Source of the DNA: Melampsora larici-populina 98AG31
Lineage: Eukaryota > Basidiomycota > Pucciniomycetes > Pucciniales > Melampsoraceae
Reading direction: 5' to 3'
Assembly (NCBI RefSeq): GCF_000204055.1
Contig: NW_006768770.1
Coordinates: 329,196-393,195 of the forward strand
Length of the DNA: 64,000 nucleotides
Under the pieces are notes generated by a model. That model was given only the letters and a program-made list of their open reading frames with translations. It was not told the DNA's origin and ran no database searches. A program made the translations under genes and the position numbers. Of the stretch, positions 1-10,140 are shown piece by piece. Position 1 is the stretch's first letter. Every line of letters starts with the position of its first letter.

Positions 1-320
1 AGCGGCAAAGAGTCTGTCAGTTGGAGGTTATGACTGATAGTTTTAACACCAAGGAACTTCAAAAACGACTGGGAGTTTTGATCGATCTTGAGGAAGAATT
101 TAGACTGTCTCAGTATGTTGAGTTCCATGTTCTCGATATTCAAATCGTGACACTGATGCTTTGGAATAAGTGCGGAGCTGGCTAAACTTCGACGCCAGCG
201 GCGAAATACTATGTCTGAGGAGGATCTTGATACCATGAGATCTCTTCCCTCAACCCTGGTGGCACTAGAAGAGTCTATTGCAGAGATAGTGACAGAAATA
301 GGGGGTGATGCATTTTGAGA
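1..320 (+). pseudogene. 3' fragment of an unrecognised protein gene
   Basis: A reading frame from about 182 to 318 encodes a charged peptide ending in an EESIAEIVTEIGGDAF-type tail before a TGA at 316-318. Upstream, the same frame is closed by stops, so at most one terminal exon is visible and the gene would begin left of the window. No domain is recognised. The style (charged helical tail, no signal peptide) resembles the large families of rust hypothetical proteins, but this is only an impression. Bases 321-976 hold no gene that I can support. Confidence 0.25.
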
Positions 321-976
321 TATGCCTGAAGTAAAAGGTAGTGTATTTAACAATTTTATTTTGTACATTTTGTTATGGTAGCCTAACCGTGCTACCATTC
401 CTGTCAGATGCACGTGCTAAGATCCTGTTGCGGGTTCGATTATCAAAAGAAAGGATGTACGAAGCTAAAGTGGGCAAGTTGGAGTGGCAAAAAAAGTGGG
501 ACAAGCCCGGAATTGGTAATTATGAAAAATCTTCAATTGATTTATTTGTTGATTAATTGAATTGATCATGTTTGAATACAGGTACTTCAGAGCAGCCACG
601 ATACAAAAAAATTAAAAATAAGTACAAAAGGAGAAGGCGGAAGAAGTGAGAGGGCTATGCTTTTTCCCACTGGGTTTTTTAACGCAGCCCGTGGAAAGAA
701 TGCAGAGCTTGCAAGAGGAAGCTTGGGCATTAAAGGGGGGATAATGTTATGAACTGGTTCTATTTCACTTGAGTGACATATTCACATTACATGTCACAAG
801 CTCGAGAACCATCTTATAGTTGTAGATACATTGCCTGTACAGATTTTCCCTCATCCGACAATCCACATAGGAAGACTGGTAATAGATACAAATCCTCACC
901 AGAACTCCCTTGACCCTAGTCGCCGAAAACCCCCAAGTCTGTCCATAACATAGACATAAATGACTCGTTCTGGAAC

Positions 977-1578
977 ATGGGCAACCTGTCACACCCTGAA
1001 GAGCCGTGGGCGTCTGACTTGAAAACACAGACCGGAATCCAAGCTTTCCGTACTGCAAGGAGTGGCGAGGAAGAGGTTGAAAGAATTGCCTATGAGGTTC
1101 AAAACATGATACGGTCAGCTCTCTTAATGGAACAAAAGTACTCGGCCCTGTTGACACTGAGTGAGATTCGTAAGTTATATGCGAATGAATACCATCTGCA
1201 TCTGCTTACATCATTTTGTCTATAGCTTGGATCGATGGATGTCCAAACGGACTTCGACCAGTGGAGTTAGTCCTGCGTAGTGGGCTGGTGTCAAAGTCGT
1301 CGTGGGAAATGAGTCAAAAGGTTCTAAAGTCGTTGCATGGTCAGCTGGTGTTGAAGTCGTGCCGTACGTGGATGATTTGGGACCGTATCCTTCCATCACT
1401 TGTTCAAAGAACTGCCAAGTATTCAAGTGAGAGTCTTGAATCGATCACGCTATTGGTCTCAAAGTGGAATGCTTTGATCAGTCGTTCTGCGAAGACATGG
1501 GAGAAGCTAGTGAATTGCCCTACCCTACCTGCGCAACGACTGGATGACCTGGAATTAATTGAGCAGGACTTGATGTAG
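977..1578 (+). pseudogene. decayed two-exon hypothetical protein
   Basis: An ATG at 977 opens a short charged helical reading frame. A plausible intron follows (GTAAGT near 1171, acceptor TAG just before 1228). After it, the sequence is coding-like only in pieces: one frame reads a VDDLGPYPSITCSKNCQVF-like stretch, and another reads SESLESITLLVSKWNALISR to a stop at 1576-1578. The change of frame and the internal stops argue for a degenerate copy. The pattern resembles a multicopy family of rust hypothetical proteins, which is memory rather than evidence. No function can be given. Confidence 0.3.
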
Positions 1579-1841
1579 GGGAAGATGGGATGATTTGTAG
1601 TTATAATTGTATATGTTCTGAATTGTGAATTTGTGTTGTGTTTGATTTGAGCTGGTCTTGATGTGAAAAAACGAAATTGAAAGCCAGTTACATGAGCTTC
1701 TTGATGGGAGAAATCAAGTGTTGAACGAGAGAAACAAGCGGATTGATGACCACATGATGGATTTGATGAGATTTGACGTGTGTTGTTCAGTTGATGAGAT
1801 TAATGATTGATTTCCATATGGCGAGGTTATAAGAGTCAAAG

Positions 1842-2024
1842 TTATGTCCAGACTAGTCTGGACATAAGTCAAATGGAGCGCGTACTCGGATGCAGACCGG
1901 TCTGGGTGGAGTGCGTAGATCCAGACTGGTCTGCACAGTTTGAGTTTATCTGCAGGCACACGGAGTACACAGACCAGTCTGTAAGCAGAGGCAGACAAGT
2001 CTGTAGGCGGAGGCAGACGAGTCT
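1842..2024. repeat. cluster of CAGACNNGTCTG palindromes
   Basis: Six copies of the half-site palindrome CAGACNNGTCTG lie at 1849-1860, 1893-1904, 1922-1933, 1970-1981, 1992-2003 and 2013-2024. The first is the core of a perfect 26-bp palindrome at 1842-1867. Three GGTCTGGGA-like direct repeats follow at about 2067-2093. No gene is visible around them. The spacing is irregular, so this is not a simple tandem repeat. Confidence 0.7.
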
Positions 2025-2876
2025 GGGTGAGACTTTGAGATTCACAAGTCAGACGGGGCCGAAATGGGAGGTCTGGGAGGTCTGGGAGGTCTGGCGATTC
2101 TGCTACGGTAGCATACCGTTTGCTTTTTGTTTTTTTTCTTCGGTATTCCACCGAGGGGTCTGTACGCTACAGGTGCAAAACTCAAAGTATCAAACTCTGA
2201 TTAAAGCTCCTTTGCTCATGAAATGACATGTGCAGTGGGGACAAAATCTCCTTGGAAGTTGGGACCAAAACCTTGCAGGGGTTGGGAGTCGACACAAGAG
2301 TTCACCATCAATCACACATTATCACTTGATTAGCTCTGCTCTTAATCCACTTTTATTTGAACTTATTTTGGACATGTGAAACTCAGGGCCAGGGCAAAAC
2401 TTTCTTTTTATTGAAGCTTACCACCAAAGGCACGACATGTTAAAGCACTTCTATAGAGGCTAGGAGGGTAAGTTCTCGACTAGGTGCACATGTAACAAGA
2501 CATACACGACAAGGTCGGGTGGGTCAAGAGATACAGAGAGAGGAATGAAATTTTACCTCTCTCTACCAATCTCGTTCCTTGCACCACAGTCGTAGAGATA
2601 GAGCATCAAGCTCTTCAAGTTGTTTAAGCATAAAAATTATTATCATTTCAATTTTTAGCGTTCCTTTATAATCACTTATAATATCAACAGCAAAGAATTC
2701 TACGAAACAAACCCAGAAAATCCTACCCCGCAACCTTCAAACCTTATCCAAAAATCTTCAAACTCTGATTCTTATAGGAGACCAAGCATAGACCTTCTCT
2801 CTCACCGGAAAACACTTGACCACCACAGCACACCACGTCCCACAATTATCAAAATTAACATTGCCAGACCAAAACT

Positions 2877-5800
2877 ATGGACAGCGAACAATTTCAAGAT
2901 CAGATCGATGAAACTTTAAGGAAAGATCAAGAGCAAGAGAAAGGGAAAGGGGTAGACAAAGAGGAGAACGTAAGGAACGAAGGAGAAGGACAAGAAGCGG
3001 GAGAAACAGGAGCAGATCAAAATGGAGACGACTTAGCACCTGGAACGAGCGGACAGGAAGCAACACCCCCGACTACTAGACAATCTAAACGGAAGAAAGC
3101 CGCTCCAAAGCCCTTCCCACCCCCAACAACAACTAAACCAAAGCCAGTCGGTCCGATACGCATTAAGAAACCAAGAACGACCTCGAATAACCAAGCAGAA
3201 GAAGCCCCACCGGAAGAAGCTACCGAAACTCAAGTGAACCCCAAGAAAGCTCCGATTAAACGTCAAGTAGAGAAGAACCCACCAGCTAGACACCCTGCCA
3301 AAATCATAATCAATGACAATCAAGAAGAAGAATCGTCAGATGACGAAGAAGAAGACAAGGGTGGAGTTGCAGGAGTCAATGTATGGAATGACACAAACAG
3401 AAATGACAATCGCCCTCAAGCACGAACTGTAGGAGGAATAGTCCTAGGAGACATTGAAGAAGGTTAGTTAACAAACTCACAGTTTCAAATAGGAAACAAT
3501 CCCCCCCCTTCATCCTTTCCCACCTATAACAGTCCTATCCCAAGCGATCTATCGCAAACAATATCCAACCCCCCCCCAAAAAGAGATAATCCTTCCCTAG
3601 GGAAATGCCTCTAAAAGAGATGAATATATCCAAAAAAAAAAAAAAAAAGGAAACAGGAAGACCACTAGAGTCAACTCAATACGGAGAACCTGCCAAATCC
3701 GAATACAAATCCAAAAAAAAAAAAAAAGAAAAAGAGAAAATCGGTTACTAACTGAAAGCCTTCGTGCAAATGATTCTCACAACAGTAGGAAACAACCAAG
3801 TGGTACCAACTCCCTCTGCGACCGATAGCGTAACCTTACGTCTAGAGGAAGCGATCAAGAAAGCCTTTGAAAACAAAGATCGACAAACATATGATCGTCT
3901 AAATGCGGAGAAACAAGCCTGGTTGACCTTCTTAGAAAAAGGGAACGACAAAACAACTCCTGACACGTCAGAGAAAACCTCCAAATCATCGACAGAGAGG
4001 AAAACGATGAAAGTTCAGAGAGGTGAAATGATCAACGATCACTTAAACGCACTCTCACCTTATTGGGATACCGCGTTGAAGGAATTTAATCGTTATATCC
4101 CATTGTCAATCTTCGATCCCGCGTGGCTTCGTCAAGACATCGCCTTTGTCTCAAATAAATTGTCCCGTACGAAGACAAAAGACGCCGATTCAACGTCTTA
4201 CAACGGCTCCCCGATTCCCAACGAATGGAGAACCACGGTCGCACAATGGCACCGCCAAAAGGATCTATTCCTACAATACCTCGCTCGTTATAAACAAACG
4301 GAAGTCCTCCCCGTCATGAAAGCCCATTTCGAGAATGTTCTAGAAATTCAAAAAGAAAATGACGGCAGTTGGGTGTTAGCATACCGTTACGATCTCATGA
4401 TGCGACAATCCTACCTAGTTTTTAAAGTAGGAGAAGACGGAACTTCTATGGCAGATATCGGTATCCGCAACCCAAGGATCCAGAGGCTAGCCGAGAGAGA
4501 CACCCTTCGTTACAACGATGACATGTTTCTCGATAACCCGTACGCCCTAAACGGAACCAAGCGCTTCATTGACCCACTCGACGGTTCTAATTGGGAAGGC
4601 AGAACAACCAGATGGGATGATCCTAGCCGAACGGATACTAGAGACGAGAAGTTGGAACCAACAAAGTCAGCGCAATCAATGTGATCAACTCTCTGGTCAC
4701 AGAATAGACACGAAGCGCATGAGCACCCCGCTTACCAATCAACCCCACAAGCCTACCACCAATACGCCCAACCAGTGGTGAACCAACAACAACCATATTT
4801 CCAACCTCCACAAGCTGATCAGTCGGCTATCAGAATAAACCCAAACTTTAAAGGGAAGAAAGAAAATTTCAACCCCTACTACAAGAAAGATGGGAACAGA
4901 GGAGGAAGAGGTGGCGCCAGAAGAGGTGGATCAGGTAACGGAGGGAACTGGAACAGACCGCAAGGTGAAGGAGGAAGTGGAAGCCAGGGTGGCTCAGGTT
5001 TGCAAACGAACAGACCAAATGCATCAGGTGATGCAAGCCAAAAGTCGTGAGTATTATAGAACCCAACAGGCCCACCTAAAATGTTTCGTGCAATGCAACT
5101 AGCTTGAATATGTGCCAATCCAAAGAGATCCCCCCCCCAAATCCTCCGAGAGATGTGAGAGACAAAACTGACTGAGACCCACTTGCCTATTGCCTCATAA
5201 GAACACCATCTGATTCAGAAACCGATGAGAGGTTTCCTACAGATCCTCACGAACCTGAACCTATCCAGAATCCTGCCCAACCAGGTAAATGGCCAACGGA
5301 AGCCCAATGCGAGTTGAATATTGCCGAATGGGAAGAATTGATGATCGAACTTGACCTCGTCGATGAATGGGGTGATGTACTAGTAAGCCTTCGAGAAGGG
5401 TTCGACCAGGGCATTCCCGAACATAACATAGAAGGTCTTCCTTGGTATACCCCAGCCAACCAGACATCAGCTCTTCTGGTACGAGACAAAATAGAACAAA
5501 CGATAGAAAGAGAAAAAGCTGAAGGGAAACTTTACGGTCCATTCACGCACCAGGAAGTCCAAGACCACTTCGGCTTCTTTCGATCCAACCCCATGGGGAG
5601 TGTGACAAACAATGACGGCACATTCAGGATGATAAACAACCTTTCCTTCCCGCAACACGAAACTGAAATACCTTCAGTAAACTCATTCGTCGATAAAGAC
5701 GAATTCATGACGATGTGGGACGATTTCAAAATTCTAGCAGACTTCTTGAGGAAATCAGACCGGAAGTGGCAATTAGCACTATTCGACTGGCTGAAAGCGT

Positions 5801-6915
5801 ACAGACAGATTCCCACGCACCCTTCTCAATGGAAATACCTCCTAATCCTCGACTTCTACAACCAACTTTGGGTCGACACAAGGGTGGGTTTCGGTGGTGT
5901 GGCAGGCTGTGGCACCTTCGGTCGTGCGGCAGACGCATGGAAAGAAATCGTACAGAAAGCCCTCGGAATCCCAAAAATCTTCAGGTGGGTTGACAATAAC
6001 CTAATCCTAAGAGAAGTGGGATCGGAATTCAAAATGGAGTCAGTTCTTCATCTAAGCGCCGGAATGGGTGTCAAATCGAACCATACCAAATACTCTGACT
6101 TCGCCGATGAGCAAAAATACCTCGGTTTTATATGGAATGGAGTAGAAAAGACGGTCAGATTACCCCAAGACAAACTAGAGATACGAATCTTACAAGTTAA
6201 AGCATTACTCACAGGCGAGAAATGGAAGAAAAAGCCCGTAGAAAAACTAGTGGGACAGCTATGCCACCTTACCTACATTATGCCGGACATGAAGTGCTAC
6301 ATGAAAGAACTTTACGGCTGGAAAGGCGCCTGGCGAAACAGTGAAGCACGCAGAGCAATAACACAATCAGTACGAGACGACCTGGAGGAATGGCTAGAAG
6401 TACTAACCAACTTCGACCACATGAGGATAATACCCAACCTTGACCCAGAAGACATAAAATGGGTTGGAGACGCATCGACGTCATACGGAATAGGGGTATT
6501 GATAGGGTCCAATTGGGCGCGTTTCAAACTGCTCCCAGGATGGGATGAAGTCGACGACAACCAAACCAAGAGAAACATCGCTTGGCTTGAGACGGTCGCA
6601 GTACGACTCGGGCTACTAATGGTGCTGAAACTGATGCAATCGAAAGGGAGGTGTTTCGTAGTTTGGACCGATAATACAACTACTGAAGCAGCAATAAGAA
6701 ACACACGATCCAAAGACCGAGCGGTCAATAACAAATGGAAAAATATCCAAAAACTGTTGACTACGAACCAGTGCTCCATTAAACAAGAACGAGTGACCTC
6801 CGGGGATAACGACGCAGACACCCTCTCACGAGGACTCGAAACCGAACTTCACTGGTTCGAAGAGGTTATAATCCAACTCCCCACCGACCTATCGCGCTTC
6901 TTGATACAGTCTTGA
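2877..6915 (+). pseudogene. DIRS Gag-RT-RNase H polyprotein, spliced, one in-frame stop
   Basis: Three segments join in frame: 2877-3462 (acidic, Lys/Pro-rich N-terminus), 3786-5046 (Gag, with a Gly/Arg-rich RNA-binding tail at about 4890-5046) and 5202-6915 (RT and RNase H). Introns 3463-3785 and 5047-5201 have GTTAGT and GTGAGT donors and AG acceptors; TACTAAC branch sequence lies at 3747-3753. An alternative acceptor at 3758 also keeps the frame. A TGA at 4682-4684 interrupts the Gag part, with the same frame continuing on both sides. RT motifs include FFRSNPMG, RMINNLSFP and LFDWLKAYRQIP. The catalytic box reads WVDNN (5986-6000) where DD is expected. RNase H residues lie in GDASTSYGIG, WLETVAVRLG, VWTDNTTTE and SGDNDADTLSRG. 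The introns are inferred from frame and consensus only. Confidence 0.75.
3463..3785 (+). other. predicted intron in DIRS Gag
   Basis: The stretch is closed in all useful frames and holds long A runs and C runs. It starts GTTAGT after GAAG and ends CACAACAG. A TACTAAC box at 3747-3753 lies about 34 bases before this acceptor. Splicing restores one frame from the acidic N-terminus into Gag. Confidence 0.5.
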
Positions 6916-6916
6916 C

Positions 6917-8011
6917 ATGGATCCAACTGACAAGAACGGTCGAGTAAATCTGAAGAAAATTAATAACTTCATCAGCGACCAGTACGGAGTAGTGAATTTA
7001 GATGTCGACCCGGTACAGAGATTAATGGTCCTGGGAGGCAGCTGGTCGAAAGATACACTGATCCTATATAATTCGGCAATATCAAAATTCATGACCTTTG
7101 GGAAGGAAAACGCAAGAGAGAGACACCAGCTCTTACCAGCTAACGCTACCGACATCCTACACTTCATCCAATGGTCCTCCCCAAAAGTAGACGGCGAACC
7201 GAAAACCAGCCACGAAATCAAACCGAGTACAATTGAAACCTACCTGTCCGGGCTGAAAGCCTGGCACCTTCTCCATCACCTCCGATTCCCTGATATCAAA
7301 CCAAAAGAAATAAACCTAGCCCTGAAAGCAGCGAAGCTACTAGATGCAAAATCAAACACAAAACCCCCAAAACGGCCAGTCAGAATTAAACACTTAGCAA
7401 GCTTACTTCGTAACCTGGAAAGGAAAGACGAACCATCCGAACTAGCAATAACGGTCGCGCTAGTAGCCTTCTGGGGCATGGCCCGTCTCGGTGAGTTGAC
7501 TACACTCAGCGAAGCGAAAGGAATCAGAATTGAGGACGTCAAAATAACTCCAGACGAACAAGTAATGACTATAAACCTAAGAGAAGCAAAAACGGCAAAG
7601 CCAGGAGAGATCCAACAACTTACCTTACGTAGAAATCAATCAATACTAGACCCAGTCGGAGCAGTCGAACGAATCCTACGCCAACACATAGCAAACGGTT
7701 CATACGTTGATAACCCGCTCTTTACCTACGATATAAAAGATGAGCATGGAGGTACAAGATTAACCAAGAACGGTGTAATGGCATTGCTTCGGAAATTATG
7801 GAAAAAGGACGGTTACGAAGGACTTACAGGCCACTCTTTTAGAGTAGGCGGTGCTTCATTCCTATGGAACGAAGGAGTTCCTTTACCACACATCATAAGT
7901 AAAGGCAGGTGGAAATCACGTGCTTACGAAAGATACCTTTGGAAATTTGATGAAAAAGAATTAGAAGAGGACAGGACTTGGTTGAAGAAAATGGAAGTTC
8001 GGAAGAAATGA
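6917..8011 (+). CDS. DIRS tyrosine recombinase
   Basis: A 364-aa protein of the phage-integrase/tyrosine recombinase fold, which in DIRS elements integrates circular cDNA without a DDE integrase. The catalytic set is visible: Arg in GMARLGELTT, His-x-x-Arg in GHSFRVGGASFL and the nucleophile Tyr in AYERYLW. The N-terminal SAM-like core-binding half contains STIETYLSGLKAWHLLHH. The ATG lies one base after the stop of the RT frame (TGA at 6913-6915), so it may be translated by reinitiation or from its own transcript. The frame is intact to a TGA at 8009-8011. Whether the protein is active in an element with a broken Gag is unknown. Confidence 0.85.
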   Translation: MDPTDKNGRVNLKKINNFISDQYGVVNLDVDPVQRLMVLGGSWSKDTLILYNSAISKFMTFGKENARERHQLLPANATDILHFIQWSSPKVDGEPKTSHEIKPSTIETYLSGLKAWHLLHHLRFPDIKPKEINLALKAAKLLDAKSNTKPPKRPVRIKHLASLLRNLERKDEPSELAITVALVAFWGMARLGELTTLSEAKGIRIEDVKITPDEQVMTINLREAKTAKPGEIQQLTLRRNQSILDPVGAVERILRQHIANGSYVDNPLFTYDIKDEHGGTRLTKNGVMALLRKLWKKDGYEGLTGHSFRVGGASFLWNEGVPLPHIISKGRWKSRAYERYLWKFDEKELEEDRTWLKKMEVRKK

Positions 8012-8605
8012 ATGAGAGGGAGATCACATGCAATCAAACTCTAATTGAGACACAGATGACGTGAACCTTGTTACCCATAGAGTCAGTGAAACCTTGAGAG
8101 ACATTTGAGCCAACCATTTAAGTTCCCAGATAGAAGACACAAGATTTAAGTTCCCCAAATTGACCAAACTAACAATAGGAATACAGGGAGGGATCTGCAG
8201 GCTTTTCAGCCATACAGAAGCCTTGTGGCACCTGCGAGAGTAGGCCTAGTGAGCTCTGGGCTCTTCAATGCCCCAAGGCATGGTAGGCTAGGTCAACGCT
8301 CTCCGGTACCATATTCAGGCACTTTACGCAGTTTAGAGCACGGAACAGACCGAAGGTCAGACCCCGCAGGGCCTCAGAAGTAGGCCCCCGAGGAGACCAC
8401 GGTACCGTTCTGCGCTCGAGACACCCCCCCCACACTATTCTCACCTTGGGAAATCCTAGGTTAGGATAGAATAAGGCTGAGATCCAGATATATGTAGTGA
8501 CACTTGTAAACTAAATGTATCTGAAACTAAGAGCTTGTTCGCCTAGCACTTACCCATATAGCAGAGATAGATCATTGCTTTATCATACAACATATTCCGG
8601 TCTGA
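8012..8605. other. 3' non-coding region of the DIRS element
   Basis: No gene. GC-rich stretches at 8230-8430 contain several imperfect inverted motifs (GTAGGCCTAG with GGTAGGCTAGG, CCGGTACC with ACGGTACCG) that could belong to the internal complementary region of a DIRS element. I could not match them to the left side. Confidence 0.3.
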
Positions 8606-9172
8606 TAGGGCGGTTCAAGAAGAGAAGTGCAAACACCCTGCACGCAGAGTGGCACTCCAGTATTTTAAGGATGTCCACTCCTTAAAATCTTGTTTTGCAT
8701 AGTCTCAAAAACCGTAAATTTGAGTTTTAAGTGTTGAGGAATGTCAGGTACAACGTTTGCCAAACCGCCATGGCAATTTTTTTCTTAGATCAATGTCTTT
8801 TTTATTATTATTTTTCTTTTGTTCTTCATCATCAATATTTGATCATATTTTTTTAGTGGCCTTGCAGGTGATGAAGAAACAAAGACCTTGGTCCAAAGCG
8901 GTGAGAAAAAAACAATGTTTTTTTGGAAAAACAACGGTGCCAACCCAGGAACAAACAAAAAAATACAAACAATGGAAGTGGTTTTTTTTGCTCAAAATGT
9001 GCCTGTCGGTTTGAAACACTTTATAAATTTTCAGTTTATTTATGAGATTGCAAGACCGTGAACCACCTTTAGAGGTGGTTCACAACCTTTAAATTTTACT
9101 TGAAATTCAAGGGTCCCAAACCAAATATAAAATTTAAAAAAAGTCTGTAAAAGCCCTTCTTGAACCGCCCTA
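8606..9172. mobile_element. short TIR element (MITE), 567 bp
   Basis: Perfect 17-bp inverted ends TAGGGCGGTTCAAGAAG lie at 8606-8622 and, inverted, at 9156-9172. The outermost TA at each end can be read as a TA target duplication of a Tc1/mariner-type MITE. The inside is AT-rich and has no convincing gene. It includes a perfect 10-bp stem (9058-9067 with 9074-9083). Confidence 0.7.
9058..9083. repeat. perfect stem-loop inside the MITE
   Basis: GTGAACCACC at 9058-9067 pairs perfectly with GGTGGTTCAC at 9074-9083 around a 6-base loop. It lies about 70 bases inside the right end of the element and may be a subterminal structure rather than a terminator. Confidence 0.6.
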
Positions 9173-9656
9173 ATATTTCTGGACTTTTTACAATATCAGG
9201 ACTTATTCCAGGACTCTAGGACTTTTAAGACTTTGAGTGATCTGCCCCACCCTTGTGGCTGCAGTACCCTTTACAAGACTTGTTCTATTCTTTTCCTGTC
9301 TTCATGTGGTGGACATTGAGTGGATTAGATGTGATTGACATGAAGGGAAATTGGAATTTGTGGTTGGAGCTCACTATTTGGCGACCACTTTCAAAAACCC
9401 CGATGCCCGCTTTCTTCGGTACATTACCCGCGGGTATCTTGCGAGCCTCCGCCAAATTTTGCCGCAGCCGCAGCCATTTCCGGGCACTCACTCACTCGAG
9501 TGCCCCCTTTCTTCAATCAGGGCTTCGCCATATCACATTCCAAGCAACGCAACGCAGCTCAGCTTGAATCCACCAACATACCTGCTTGGATCAAACATTA
9601 TCAACAGCAGTTAGATAGGTGGATTGATGAGATTTGATTCCTAAGACTAAGATGTA

Positions 9657-9689
9657 CAGCTATTCTAGAAAGTCGTGTCATGGTGGCAC
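9657..9689 (+). repeat. left TIR of the Tc1/mariner-type element
   Basis: Starts CAG after a TA. It matches the inverted right end at 32 of 33 bases. Confidence 0.85.
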
Positions 9690-10038
9690 TTTTTTTGGAT
9701 TTTTTCCCCCAAAATACAGGCCAAATATAGCTGACGCGGAGCGCAGCATAGCTCGAATGGGCAGCCTGAAATGAATAACCGGCTGAATCCGAAGCCATCA
9801 TGGTACCGATTCGGTGGGTTTGTTTGTCGGTGTGTGCTGCCACTGTTCAATGACCCACCGACTAGCTCAGCAAGACATCAATCCAATCCCAGCCAGCGAT
9901 ATATCGACCCCAAACCAAACATTCGAACACCGTTCGGCTTTCCAATGTTTGGTCGACCATTGATTCACCCACCGCACCTTTCAAGCAAAGCCAACCAATT
10001 GCAAACTTCAACCACGAGTAGGCCGAACCCCAGGCACC

Positions 10039-10045
10039 TATAAAA
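10039..10045 (+). promoter_or_regulatory. TATA box of the transposon's plus-strand gene
   Basis: TATAAAA lies about 100 bases before the ATG at 10141. Its position argues that the in-frame ATG at 10045 is not the start and that translation begins at 10141. Confidence 0.5.
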
Positions 10046-10140
10046 TGACGACGTCCCCGACCTGTTCCCCCTCCAATAAGCCAATTAACAAACCAATCAA
10101 AGTCAAAAAACACAGGTTGTTTTCAATCACTACTGGCAGC

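Larger units (their letters stand above)
2877..8011 (+). mobile_element. DIRS-type (tyrosine recombinase) retrotransposon, coding core
   Basis: The order is a Gag-like region, reverse transcriptase, RNase H, and then a separate tyrosine recombinase in place of a DDE integrase. That order and the recombinase identify a DIRS-like element. Only the coding core is delimited here. The outer ends are somewhere in about 2230-2876 and 8012-8600, where I could not find convincing inverted or split repeats by eye. The element has lost its Gag/RT frame through one in-frame TGA, and its RT active site is changed, so it is probably no longer autonomous. Confidence 0.8.

Noticed and set aside
1714..2226. 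Overlapping frames of 139-145 codons on both strands
   Set aside because: They arise from the palindromic CAGACNNGTCTG repeats and have no start context, introns or domains.
8757..9014. 85-codon frame inside the MITE
   Set aside because: Low-complexity Phe/Ser/Lys composition from T and A runs; no support as a gene.
10045..10140. Upstream in-frame ATG of the transposon-borne gene
   Set aside because: It overlaps a TATAAAA box, so transcription most likely begins downstream of it. Not excluded if another start site is used.
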